Shown: in pieces, positions 44,631 through 55,136 of the stretch
Position numbering within the stretch: position 1 is the stretch's first letter
How the letters are laid out: each line of letters begins with the position of its first letter
Assembly: GCA_021495925.1 (NCBI GenBank)
Contig: JAKEKT010000091.1
Span: 90,176-154,175, forward strand
Length of the DNA: 64,000 bases
DNA from: Diplodia intermedia
Taxonomy: Eukaryota; Ascomycota; Dothideomycetes; Botryosphaeriales; Botryosphaeriaceae
Direction of reading: 5' to 3'
Translations under genes and position numbers: made by a program
Notes under the pieces: generated by a model
The model's input: only the letters and a program-made list of their open reading frames with translations
What the model was told of the DNA's origin: nothing
Database searches by the model: none

Positions 44631-46747
44631 ATGGTGGCAACGAGAGCAAAGAGGAAGATGGACACGCAGCTGTTACCTGTCACTGTCCTCTCAGGCTTCC
44701 TGGTATGTCAATGTGCTCATCACTCTCTTCGATATCTCATAGATGTTGCAAGACCCGACCGAGCTAATAGTCGAGCTTCATGGAGGTACTCGATACAATC
44801 AAAGCTAACAGAGGTAAAGGGCAGTGGGAAAACGACGCTTCTCAAGCATATCCTCCAATCCAATACTCATGGCTTGAAAATTGCCGTCATTGTGAACGAC
44901 ATGGCTGAAGTGAACATCGACGGTGCTCACGTCGCTCGGCTATCGGGAAAGGAAGACAAAGCCAACCTTGTCCAGATGCAAAATGGTATGCTTCCACACC
45001 TCTCCGTCTACACCTCGCAATGTCGCCTTGATCTATGAACTTATGTAATCGGTTAGGTTGTATCTGCTGCACCCTCCGCGGAGACTTCCTGGTTGAGCTA
45101 GCCAACATGGCCTGGGGTGGCCAGTTCGACTACGTCCTCATCGAGAGCAGCGGCATCAGCGAGCCACAACAGGTTGCAGAGACTTTCACAGCTGCGCTCA
45201 GCGCAGAGATGCTCGACATACCGAAAGAGATTCACCTGGACGACCGGGAGGTTATCGAGAGAGTGTATGTACACGCATAGAGCCTTGCCACCCGTCACCT
45301 CTGCCGTAGGCCCTCTTCTGATTATCGTATCATCAAACACTATAGTGCCAAAGCCGGCGGGCTCGAGAAGATCGCCCGCATAGATACCATGGTCACCGTC
45401 GTGGACGCCTTCCGCTTTTTCGCCGAGTTCAACACGGCCGACTTCCTGACGGACCGCTACGCGCGCGATGGCAACGCGGAACAGGTGCCAGCCGAGGACG
45501 ACCGCACCGTCTCGGATCTGATGGCCGACCAGATTGAGTTCGCCAACGTCATCGTTGTCAACAAGACGGACACGGTGGACCGCGCCACGCGCGAGCGCAT
45601 TCGGGGCTGCGTCAAGACCCTCAACCCGAAGGCCAAGGTCATCGAGACGCGACACGCGCAGGTAGATGCCAAGGAGATTGTCGGCACCGGTGCGTTCAAG
45701 CTTGATGAGGCAAGGATGATGAGCGGTTGGTTGGCCAGCCTGCAAGAGATGTTCGTGATGGATGTGAATGGCAAGAAGAAGGTAGCGCCGAAGCCCGAAA
45801 CGCTGGAGTGAGTTTGCAACCGGCTCTTGATCAAGCAGTCGATTACTCACTAATTCCTTTCTTATCACAGATACGGCATCAACAGCTTCGTCTATCGTGC
45901 ACGCAAGCCCTTTGACCCGATGAGATTGTACAAGCAGCTTGCTGGCAAGTTCGTTCTCATCCAGCCTGAACCGGAAGACGAAGGCGAAGACGAAGATGAA
46001 GATGAAGATGACGAGGATGAGGATGAAGAAGATTTGGAGGCGGAAGACGCCGCTTCTGAGAAGGGCAGCTCCAATGCCGTCGGCACCGAAGATGAAGCCA
46101 TGCCCGACGCCTCATCCTCCCGTCAGACTACCCAGCAACAAGCGAAGTCCAAGCGTAAAGACTCCAAAGGCGAAGATTTAATCGAGCAGGAGGAGGAAGA
46201 CGATGACGGAGAAGAGGACCCCTTCTTCAAGACCCTGCCCACCGACCCGGCCGCCGTGGTTGCCGCCAAGGCCGCCGACCCGATCTGGGCCAAGATGCAC
46301 CGCTCCAAGGGCTGGCTGTGGTTCGCGACGAGGCCACAGCAAGCAGGCTCATGGAATACCGCAGGCGCGATGCTACGCGTCGAGTATGAGCAGGAGTGGT
46401 ACTGCGAGTTGCCTGAGGAAGAGTGGGCGCCGGATGAAGAGGTCGGAGCTGCGATCAAGAAGGACTTCGTCGGCGAGTGGGGAGACAGAAGACAGGAGAT
46501 AGTCTTCATTGGTGAGAGCTTGGACGAGAAAAAGATCAAAGCAATCCTGGACCCTTGCCTGTTGACCGACAAAGAGTTCAAGAAATGGGAGAAGCTTATG
46601 CGCAGGAAGGACTTGGGCTTGGAGAGGAAGGAGGAGAAGCTGAACGAGTGGTGGGATGACTCGTACTGGGCAGAGTGGACGGTGGGTGAGGAGCACGAGC
46701 ATGATGGAGAGTATGCCCACCATCACCACCATGGCCACAAACATTAG
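44631..46747 (+). CDS. ZNG1: CobW/ZNG1-family zinc metallochaperone GTPase
   Basis: Five exons: 44631-44702, 44820-44985, 45057-45264, 45346-45807 and 45871-46747, 594 aa. The P-loop GFLGSGKTTLLKHIL spans the first junction. The metal-binding CxCC motif GCICCTLR spans the second. Walker B-like DYVLIESSGISEP and the guanine-specificity NKTD (VVNKTDTVD) follow. G3E-family GTPases of this branch (yeast YNR029c, human ZNG1) transfer zinc to client enzymes such as methionine aminopeptidase. The CobW C-terminal domain starts at YGINSFVYRARKPFDP and is split by a very acidic insert (about 45967-46220) before WLWFATRP. The protein ends in a His-rich tail (HHHHHGHKH) after a Glu/His segment, a likely metal-binding end. 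The first intron is 117 nt, about twice the local norm. Confidence 0.93.
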
Positions 46748-48564
46748 ATAGACTGTGGGAATGTTGCTGTCGGACTGACATTACGACGCCGCAGCTTCAA
46801 TCCTGGCTGAAAGCGTTGATTTCGACAAAGAAGGCGAAATACAAACAGTGCTTCTACTATCCCGTAGATTAGCTCAAAGACAAAGGGGTGTCTTTAGGTG
46901 GGAGGTCAACTCATTGCCCAGTCTAGGTCATCCTGCAACAGTCGCGGGCCTTCGTTCAGAACGTTTTCAATATGAGCATGAAACACAGGCACAGCTGACA
47001 CAATCAACTTCACAAGACTTTGCCCTTCTGCATCCCACGAAACCTTATACTCTCTCTATGGGCGAATAAAGTGTATGCCCAGAGATAAGTTTGGCAGGGC
47101 TCAATCGTTGCGCAAATGCCATGGCTTGTCCGGCAAATCAAAACAAGCAGTGCGGAGTAGTGATGGTCAAAACAACGAGGAATCGGTACCTCGGTCCCAC
47201 TAACAAGGGCTCAGGCTAACATTCACGGGACATGGGTTGGAGGTCTAGCGTATCGCATGATCATTTCTCGCGCCCTGAACCACATCAGCGGGACGAACAC
47301 TCGCGCCATTACACGGACGAACACATTCCTGGACGTCCAACTCGAAGCCACTGGCGGCCAGTTGCTAGGGGGAAGGCGTTCGTGCAACATTTGGTTGACA
47401 GCCGGCGCTAGAGTGCCTCTATTTTCGCCGTCTCCAATATGCATTCTCGGAACGGTCGCTCTGATGCCTGTCCAGACTCGAGGAGCATGTACTGTGCATA
47501 CATACATACGGTCTCATTTCCTATCAACCCAATACGCGCCTCCACGTCAAAGACACTAGAGAGCGCTCCACCGCCAACCAACCGCGCCAGCCCCCATTCT
47601 CAGCCAATCGGGCCAGGCGCGACGCTCGTTACATAATCCGCCGTCAACAGCGAATTCCTCCAACACGCTCACGCGTTGGGCGCCTTGGGCCCGGTTCCAC
47701 GCTCCTTCTCGAATGGAATTCCGCAAACCCTTCGATCCGATCCGAACGCGCGGCTAGCAAACGACAGGCTGACGGTTGATGCGTTGTTGGAGCTAAAATG
47801 GGGTACGGGACCGAGAAATCCCCCGGGTTTTCTTTAGTTAATCACACAGGCGCTTATGACGTGGTCGGGCTGTCGGGTACGAGGAACTTGGTGCTCTCAG
47901 GGCAGCCTCGTACTGAGCGGTCTGCCAGCGAAGCGCGCTTCATTTGCTTCTTCGGCCTTGGCTCAACTTAGCTGTAACAACACACTTTTGAGTTGGAGAG
48001 AAAGCGCTGTTGACGGGATGCCTGTCTGACCCGAGATCGACCGGGATCGCTAACATGGGACTGCGACCGAACGTCGAGCATGTGAAATTTAGTGGAGAAC
48101 TGCCGGCGGAAACGCAGACCTGAGTATGGGGTATTTCGTCATGATGGCGCAGAAATCTCACCTCCGCCTCGAGAAGAACGCGCTAGCCAGCGACGACAGA
48201 TGGGTGCCGAAGCGGTGAACGAGCAGCAGAAATGCGCAGAAGCATGGCGTGAAGCCCACGAACCCGCCCCGCACAAACACAACTGGACCAGAAACACGTG
48301 AGGCTTGATGCACATCCCTTTTGTCATTACTCGGAATCGTCTATCCATAGCAGTCATAGTTGCATCCTTCCACACTTGATCATCCCCCTGCATTCTCTAC
48401 CTTTCACACGCTCCCCGGAGCTTGCCTTCACTCAAAAGATGATCAATCGTCGCTCGTCGATATTCCGCAGATAGCTTGCCGGTTCGGAATATGTCCAGCC
48501 AGCTGAGCTGCAGCAGCTGCAGCCCAGATTTTCGTTTCGCTTCGCTTTAAATGCGAAAACCGCT
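46748..48564. other. 1.8 kb intergenic region, no gene recognised
   Basis: Between the stop of the zinc-GTPase gene (plus) and the stop of YOP1 (minus), so mostly 3' UTRs and spacer. Open frames are at most about 100 codons and resemble nothing. Composition is near average, and no repeat or tRNA-like internal promoter could be found by eye. Confidence 0.45.
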
Positions 48565-49437
48565 TTACTCGGCCTTGGCCTGGTCGGCGGTGGCACGGAG
48601 GTTGGCAGCGGTGGAGCCGCTGTGCGAGAAGAAGCGGGAGAAAACGGGCTGGACGAACGAGCGGAAGACAACCTGGGCACCACTGTGTAGATGCGTCAGC
48701 CGACCGTCCAGTGCACGTCGTCGGATCCAGAGTAACTTACGAAGTCTGGGGCAGGGCCATCCAGAGGATCAGGACAAACTTGAAAGTGTAGTAGAAGGGG
48801 AACCAGTAGACAGCATTGACCAGGCTCTCAAACACGCTGCAATCGTTATCAGCCAGAGCTACGGAGCGATAAGCGCAGGATCAGGCACTTACGTGAAGAA
48901 AGCAAACACAACCCAGTACTGTACAGGAAATGTGTCAGCAACAATCAAAACGATGGCGGGGAGCTCGGCGGGCTCTATGTGCAACGTACCGTCAACCACT
49001 GCGAGAACTGTTAGCTATTTTGGAATGTGCGGGGGCGGTGTGCGAGGGCCACGTACCTGAGTGTCATCCACCTTGGTGGTCGAGAAGAGAGCGTCCAGCG
49101 AGTAGTAGCCGGGCAGAGCAAAGCCGATGACGTTCACGAGGAACTCGCCGGCAATGTTGAAGAAGATCAGGAAGAAGTAGATGGCCCCGACGCCAAGGAT
49201 GGCGTAGACCTTGGGCACATTGGTCTGCTTCTCGAGGTTCACGAGGGCCGGGTACTTCGACAGCTGGAGGCGTGTGACGGGTCAGCGGTGAGCTCTAGCG
49301 CAGCGGTGGTCGTGACGGAGCGGTGGTCGTGCTCGGCGTCGAGATTGCGACCGCGAGCGGGCAGGGAAGGCCGGGCGGCAACGTACCTCTTTGTCGAGCT
49401 GCGAGATCTGGTGCTGAGCCTTCTCCTGGAACGACAT
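48565..49437 (-). CDS. YOP1: ER-tubule-shaping protein Yop1 (REEP/DP1 family)
   Basis: Six exons: 49437-49387, 49263-49057, 48998-48990, 48918-48893, 48836-48741 and 48682-48565, 168 aa. The start MSFQEKAQHQISQLDKE and LSKYPALVNLEKQTNVPKVY are typical of Yop1. Paired hydrophobic hairpins (YAILGVGAIYFFLIFFN, VNVIGFALPGYYSLDAL, YWVVFAFFTVFESL, YWFPFYYTFKFVLILWMALP) insert like wedges and curve ER tubules. Yop1 works with reticulons and binds Yip1/Rab partners. The C terminus is an amphipathic helix region. Exon 3 is only nine nucleotides and encodes Trp-Leu-Thr; leaving it out would delete the conserved WLT before YWVVF but keep the frame. Introns are 123, 58, 71, 56 and 58 nt. It is divergent from the RFX gene. 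Confidence 0.93.
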
Positions 49438-50292
49438 TGTGTACAGTGTGGGGGGTTGGTTGGGTGATGAAGATTGGGGGATATGAGTGCAGATGTGAGG
49501 TTGCAGATGAAGCTGGTGGATGAGAACAGGTGGACGAGAGCGCGTGAGTTTGCTTTGTGTCGGCGGAATCGAGGGTCCGATGACGACAGGCCTGGCCGCC
49601 CGCATCATCGAACGCCTACGCCCTGCCTGCGCCCTGCCCACGCCCACGGCCAGCAAGCGCCCAGCAAGCGCCAGCACGCTGCACTCCACGGAGCCCGCCT
49701 AGCCAGTGCGCGCCTGCTGCCGCCCTGTCCTGCAGGGCGATCCATGATCCGGCCTGGGCCGCACCTCACTCGCCGGCGTAAACAAGCCCCGCACGTGACG
49801 GAGTCGGACTGTGGCAGGCGTGCGGCCGTCGGGCTCTAGCAACGGAAAACGAAGGTTTGTTTATCCTCAGCTGCAGCCACAACATCCTCGCTCTCTCCGC
49901 CCCGGCCCATCGCCAAACCCTCGCACCTCCCGCCGCAGGAGCCCCCGCCTTCCACGAGCCGCTGCGACCATCTGCACCGCCCCGCCTGACCGCTGCGCCC
50001 GCCTGCTGCAGTGTCCGAGCCCTGCCGTTCCCGCGGCTTTGCCCGAGTCGCACGCACTGCGGTGCCCTGGGAATCTCCCGTGGCCGGCAAACCCCCGATC
50101 GACGCCATTGCAGCGCCAGTTGCTCTGAGAGCGGCCAGGCCTTGATCTGCACGAAGCCCAGCTATGGTCAGTTCTTCTTACCGCTATTTTTGTGGATCCG
50201 CGGACCCGAGGCGCTGCTGTAAACAGCCAAGGCAACCCGCACAAACAACCGCTGACCTCCAAGCACCAACACAGGCCCAATCCCACCCGCAA
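49438..50292. promoter_or_regulatory. divergent promoter, YOP1 / RFX factor
   Basis: 855 bp between the two start codons. Long C-rich/CT tracts occur at 49880-50040, as often seen in fungal 5' UTRs. An in-frame ATG at 50164 would extend the RFX protein by 43 residues of unconserved sequence. The base context after that ATG (GTCAGT) could instead be an intron donor in the 5' UTR. No X-box-like site (inverted GTTGCC) was seen. Confidence 0.5.
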
Positions 50293-52921
50293 ATGCCCAC
50301 CATGCCCAACCAGGGCCGGCGCTCGCGCTCCACCACGTCCGTCAGTACTAAAGCGAGCCAGCGCCCCCTCAGCCGTGCTTCGACCACCAGCCTGCAATCG
50401 CAGACCACCCAGGATCAGCATAGCAACGACTTCCAGCAGCCTTATCCACAACACGGTCTTGCCCAGCCCCAGCAACAACACATGGGGCACCAGGCGCAAT
50501 CGCATATGCAGTATGCTCCCGTCGACCAGAGCATGCTGCAGGCTGCCCATTCCCTTGGCCACCAGGACAACATGATGATGCTGCAGTACCAGCAACATGC
50601 CGCGCCCCAGATGATCCCTCAACACTCCCAGGAGTACGCCCATCCGCCGCCGAACCCGTACATGCACTTGCAGCAGCAGACTTCCGACTACGCCAACGGC
50701 AACCCAGTTGCTGCTGCCAGCGGCGCCGAGACCGATGACAAGAAGAAAAAGGGCGTCTCTGCCAGCGCCACCAACGACAAAGAGCTGCGTGAGATGCTCA
50801 CTCGTGCCGACGGTAGATCATTAAAGGAAGTGGCCGACGAAGTGTTACGCACCGAGCGCACGTCTCGCGCCGAGAAATCAAAACAGCTGTTCGCAATGTT
50901 ATGGTGAGCCGACTATTCGAGCGTTACACACGGTATGCTAACAATCTGCAGGCTGAGACAAACATGCAAGCACGCGAAGACTTCAGTGCCTCGGAATCGT
51001 GTCTATTCGCAATATGCAGACCGCTGCGCAACTGAGCGCGTACAACCGCTCAATCCTGCCTCCTTTGGAAAGCTTGTGAGGGTCATCTTCCCGGGTATTG
51101 CCACACGGCGCTTGGGAGTCCGCGGGGAGTCTAAGTATCATTATGTTGACTTGGCTCTTGTGGACGATCCAGTCGATGGCCACGAAATTGAGCGCGCCGG
51201 TAGTGCTCAAAGCCAGGACTTTGGCCACACTCGCCAGGGTTCTACTCACCTTGCCATTGATTTCAAGTGAGTTGTAGTCAACCGCCTCTGACTTTGTGAA
51301 TAGTGCTGACAATTAGCGCAGTAACATGCCAAGGCTACCAGCAGACACCGCCGTATTCCCTGCTCAGGAGCAACCTGTCGAACCGCAGCAGAGATCCACG
51401 GAGACAGGGAGACCGTCGTTTGGCCGCGCCTTTGCCGAGCCCTATGTTCCCGGTTATGGCACTGCGAGGCAGACTTCATCCACGTACACGCAGCACCTCA
51501 AATTCCCCCCGCCGCATCAGGACGATTTCCAGGAGAATGACTCAATCGAACTCCCTAATATCCACGATTACGTACCGCCGAAGACAGACATCGATGCCGC
51601 GAATGCATTAACAGCTCTGTATCGCACTCACTGTACCTCTCTTGTAGACTGCATTCGCTTCTGCAAGGAAAAGCAATTCTTCCGCCTGTTTACCTCGTTC
51701 CACGGCACGCTCACTGTGCCAGTTCAGAAGCTGTTGGCGCATCCTACCATGGCTACCTGGATCAGAGAGTGTGATTGGTTAATGTACCAAAAGATGATTC
51801 GTTTCGTCTCGAGACTTACACTGCAAGTAACGCCACCGGTGGTCCTAAATTTCTTGAACAACATTTCGCGGGAGTTGCATAAGCACATCAGCAAGACTTT
51901 CCAGGGACATCCGCTTCACGTCCTCGAGGCAAGGTTAGAGCCGGCTACTCTCTTTGCCCAGTTGCTTCACCGAATGCTTCGCGCAAACCAGGCAGCACAC
52001 GCTGCCGCCGCGCTGCTGATGATCGACCAAAATCGGAACCAGATGTGGATGGATTGGGTCACTTACGTCAACCCGAAGCGAGTTATGGAAAGTGAGCTAC
52101 CTAACTGCGGCTACGAGGAGGCGTACAAAATCCTCACGCGGGATATCCGGAGCCTGTTATTGCCCCTTTCGACGCCTGTTTGGTTGGAAAACGGCACACA
52201 TTACCAAGAGGCAGCGCTTCAGGCGGCTAGGCAGCACGGCGACTCCCCTATCACGAATGAGACGGTTATCGATCGGCTGGCCAATTTCCTCTCTAGCCTG
52301 GGCACCCGCTTTCCGAATGCCGATGCTCGAACTCTCCTCCACTGCATCAGTGCTGTCGGCACTGCGGCCTGCCGCGAGATTACGGTGGAGAACGGTGCTA
52401 GCTTTTCTCCATGGTGGATCACCAAGGTTTTCGTTGACGAGCTGAGCTTGTGGCTTGCATCACTGGGTGGATTCCTGGCGCATCAGGCGCCTGAGCGCAA
52501 ACGCCCGTCGTCTCAGTTATCACCGATGGAGGCGTCGTTGGAAAACAGAGCAGAGAACGGAGGGGCAGTCCGCGGCACTAGCCAGGACGAGAGTCGGTTC
52601 AGTCTCGCAGCAGACTTCTCGGTGGGTACGGGCTTTATGAGTACTCAGGGCAAGGACGATTCCGGTAATGACAGTATGTTATAGCCATTCGCCAGTCCGC
52701 GGACTTAGCTGACAGGGCCCGCCGCAGTGAACGGTCGAAACGCCCAAGAGTCCTTCCACCAAAACAAATATCAGTCATTCGGCATGGACTTTGAGAGCCA
52801 AGACCTCGACGACAGCGGCATCGGCATGTCGTTGATGGATGACAATCTCGGCACGTCGAAAGGCTACATCGGTGCAGACGCGAACAACAGCTACACGCAC
52901 GGCGGCATGAATGTCAACTGA
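50293..52921 (+). CDS. rfxA: RFX-family transcription factor
   Basis: Four exons: 50293-50903, 50952-51266, 51322-52673 and 52728-52921, 823 aa. The N-terminal ~150 residues are rich in Gln, His and Met (disordered). The RFX winged-helix DNA-binding domain lies about residues 200-275: AMLWLRQTCKHAKTSVPRNR, then LNPASFGKLVRVIFPGIATR and RLGVRGESKYHYVDLAL, including the invariant wing residues. After a linker, a long helical region (about 380-680) matches the RFX dimerisation part, with LTALYRTHCTSLVDCIRFCK and WWITKVFVDELSLWLASLGG. Fungal RFX factors (yeast Crt1, Penicillium and Talaromyces RfxA, S. pombe Sak1) control DNA-damage response, cell division and development. The start at 50293 is the first ATG after which translation is protein-like; an upstream in-frame ATG exists at 50164. 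Confidence 0.93.
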
Positions 52922-53605
52922 CGCCGACCTGTACGTCATGCGCCTCTTGCATCGCGCATGGCACCAAAAGCCGAGCCACGAGTATACGACTGCCTCCGAC
53001 TTTACGACTTGCATTGTGGACGGTAGTACTCTGTTGATACCTCTAATCTTGTACATGGGTCCTCTGTGGCGATGCCTCCTGTTTGGGAGTTGACATTTGG
53101 ATTTATTCTTGCCCTGGCTTTTTGGCTTCTTTTCTGCTATTTGGAATTTGGGATTAAGTGAATTTAGTAATGGTTTCTAGTCTTTGGGTGGGGAGTCGAT
53201 ATACAGGCTGGTGTTCCACGGCAGGGCAGGGTGTTTTCATGATTATCGGCAACGGGAGTGGGCGGCTCTTATGGATAACCCCTGGGTACTTTTGGAAAGG
53301 GAGCATGCGATACCTCTATTGGGTTGGACGTTGGAGTAGTGTTCTGTAGATCCGTTTAGCTTATGCGCAAGGGCTTCTTGATCATCATTCGGGCGGTGCT
53401 GATGTGGCTGAGTCGTCGGTGAGGGCCGGCAGTGCAAATTATGACTGTGCGTCTTCGGTGACGCCGCTTGGTAATTGCGGCGACAGGGTCTCAGGGCAGC
53501 TCACATAAGTAACCAGGCAGAACTACGCTGTCCCAGCTGCAAACTCAATTCCAATCACCATTATCCTGTTGGTTTTTAATTTTCTTGCGTACCCAGCCGG
53601 CAAGC
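52922..53605. other. intergenic, RFX 3' side and PTH promoter
   Basis: 684 bp between two plus-strand genes. A T-rich segment from 53095 to 53180 is consistent with the RFX 3' UTR. No supported ORF or repeat. Confidence 0.5.
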
Positions 53606-54649
53606 ATGGCTGCATCGTTGGAAATGACAAAGGTGATCGACGCGTGCGCCGTGCCCGAAGCCGACACCGACGCGCCGCAACACCAAAAAGTTCCCTGCGC
53701 CGACGACCAAGAAGCCGAGGCGCAAACGCACCCAGACTCCACCACACCCGAACCCAGCCCTCAGCCGGCGCGCCAAAGAACACCAGCGCAGAGGAAACGA
53801 GATCGCAAGAAGGGCGCGAATCGCCGCAACAACCAACTCCCCGCAGACGAAGCCGCCGACACATTACCTTGCAGCACCGAGGAAAGCTGCTGCTCCTCCT
53901 CCACCCGCTCCTCCTCGCCCGCCCCAGACGCCATCGCGCAAATACCACGCTCGATGCCTCCACCCAAGACGGCGGGCGCGAAGAAGGCGGCGGGCAAGAT
54001 CGTGCCGCTCTTCATCGCGTCCATCGGCAACCCGCCGCCGACGTACGCGCACACGCTGCACTCGGCGGGGCACACGGTGCTGGACGCGGTGCGCGACCTG
54101 CGCCAGTTCCCGCCGTGGCAGAAGGACCGCTCGTTCGCCAACGGCCTGGTCAGCAAGCAGGCGGAGGCCGGCGTCAACAGGAATTTCTCGTGGTTGCCGG
54201 GGATACTCGGTGGTGGTGGCGGTGAGGGGAAAAAGAAATCGAGCGGGGCGATGGAGGGAGAGGAGGCGTGGACGCTGTGGCAGAGCCCGACGCTGATGAA
54301 CGTCAGCGGGAGGACGCTGGGGCAGGCGTGGGGGAGGTGGAAGAAGGAGTACAAGGATGGGGAGTTGGTGGTCGTGCATGATGAGTTGGAGAAGCCGCTG
54401 GGGAAGGTTACGGTGAGGAGGGGTGGGAGCGCGAGGGGCCACAACGGGCTGAAGAGCTTGGCGGCACAATTTCCGAATGCGCCGTACGTGAGGATTGGTG
54501 TGGGCATTGGGCGGCCCGAGAGCAGGGAACCGAATGATGTGGCTAAGTATGTGTTGAGGAAGATGACGCAGCAGGAGAGGGCGAGGATTGAAGGGTGCGC
54601 AGATGAGGTGATTCGGAAGTTGTGGGAGGTGCAGGAGGGCAAGATATGA
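53606..54649 (+). CDS. PTH1: bacterial-type peptidyl-tRNA hydrolase with N-terminal extension
   Basis: A single exon, 347 aa. The hydrolase (Pth) domain starts at about residue 128: KIVPLFIASIGNPPPTYAHT, with the Asn of GNP and the catalytic His in TLHSAGH. LMNVSG and VVVHDELEKPLGKV (catalytic Asp) follow, then RGGSARGHNGLKSL. The bacterial TRHN motif reads TLHS, so the His is kept but its neighbours differ. The enzyme releases tRNA from peptidyl-tRNAs that drop off ribosomes. A Gly/Lys/Glu-rich insert (about 207-224) interrupts the domain. The first ~116 residues are polar with a basic patch (RKRDRKKGANRRNNQ) and are not a clear mitochondrial presequence. An in-frame ATG at 53954 (MPPPKTAGAKKAAGK) would give a 231-residue form of normal length. 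Which start is used cannot be decided from sequence. Confidence 0.88.
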   Translation: MAASLEMTKVIDACAVPEADTDAPQHQKVPCADDQEAEAQTHPDSTTPEPSPQPARQRTPAQRKRDRKKGANRRNNQLPADEAADTLPCSTEESCCSSSTRSSSPAPDAIAQIPRSMPPPKTAGAKKAAGKIVPLFIASIGNPPPTYAHTLHSAGHTVLDAVRDLRQFPPWQKDRSFANGLVSKQAEAGVNRNFSWLPGILGGGGGEGKKKSSGAMEGEEAWTLWQSPTLMNVSGRTLGQAWGRWKKEYKDGELVVVHDELEKPLGKVTVRRGGSARGHNGLKSLAAQFPNAPYVRIGVGIGRPESREPNDVAKYVLRKMTQQERARIEGCADEVIRKLWEVQEGKI

Positions 54650-55136
54650 GGTGGGCATTTAGGGTGACAGAACCTGACTTGACCTTGAACACTGCACATG
54701 GAGCGCTTTTGCTGCTCCACCGCTGACCTTGTTCGCGGAGAAGGCTGTCCTGATTGTTCGGAACTGCCAACCCGCCAATCCCTCCCCCCTTAAAAACGGA
54801 GCGAAATTGGTGTGTATGGCAGCGGAGTGACAAGCCTGGAACTCCAGGCTTGTAATACAGCATCAAAAGGCGTTTTGGCATACTCATGTAAAGCAAAAGC
54901 ATTTAGGGTGTAGAGTTTGCTACGTAGATATACCTTATTCACATAAATACCACTCGGTATATTTACCTTACGTCTTGTGCTCTTAAATGGAGAGCCCAAG
55001 AATCTACCACGTAATCAATGGTTCTGTCACTTTCGTAACTCAAGGTGGCGTACACTCAAGCGGAGCAGGCTTCAGCTCTGGAGGTATCGACTGCAACTGA
55101 ACTTCAAAATCCTCCAGACCACTTTGACATGATATT
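54650..55136. other. convergent intergenic region
   Basis: 487 bp between the stops of the plus-strand hydrolase and the minus-strand HET gene. It contains the two 3' UTRs, is AT-richer from 54880 to 54990, and shows no gene. Confidence 0.5.

Noticed and set aside
50164..50292. Upstream in-frame ATG for the RFX protein
   Set aside because: Would add 43 residues without conservation or order, and the bases after the ATG look like a possible 5' UTR intron donor; the later ATG is preferred, with the alternative noted.
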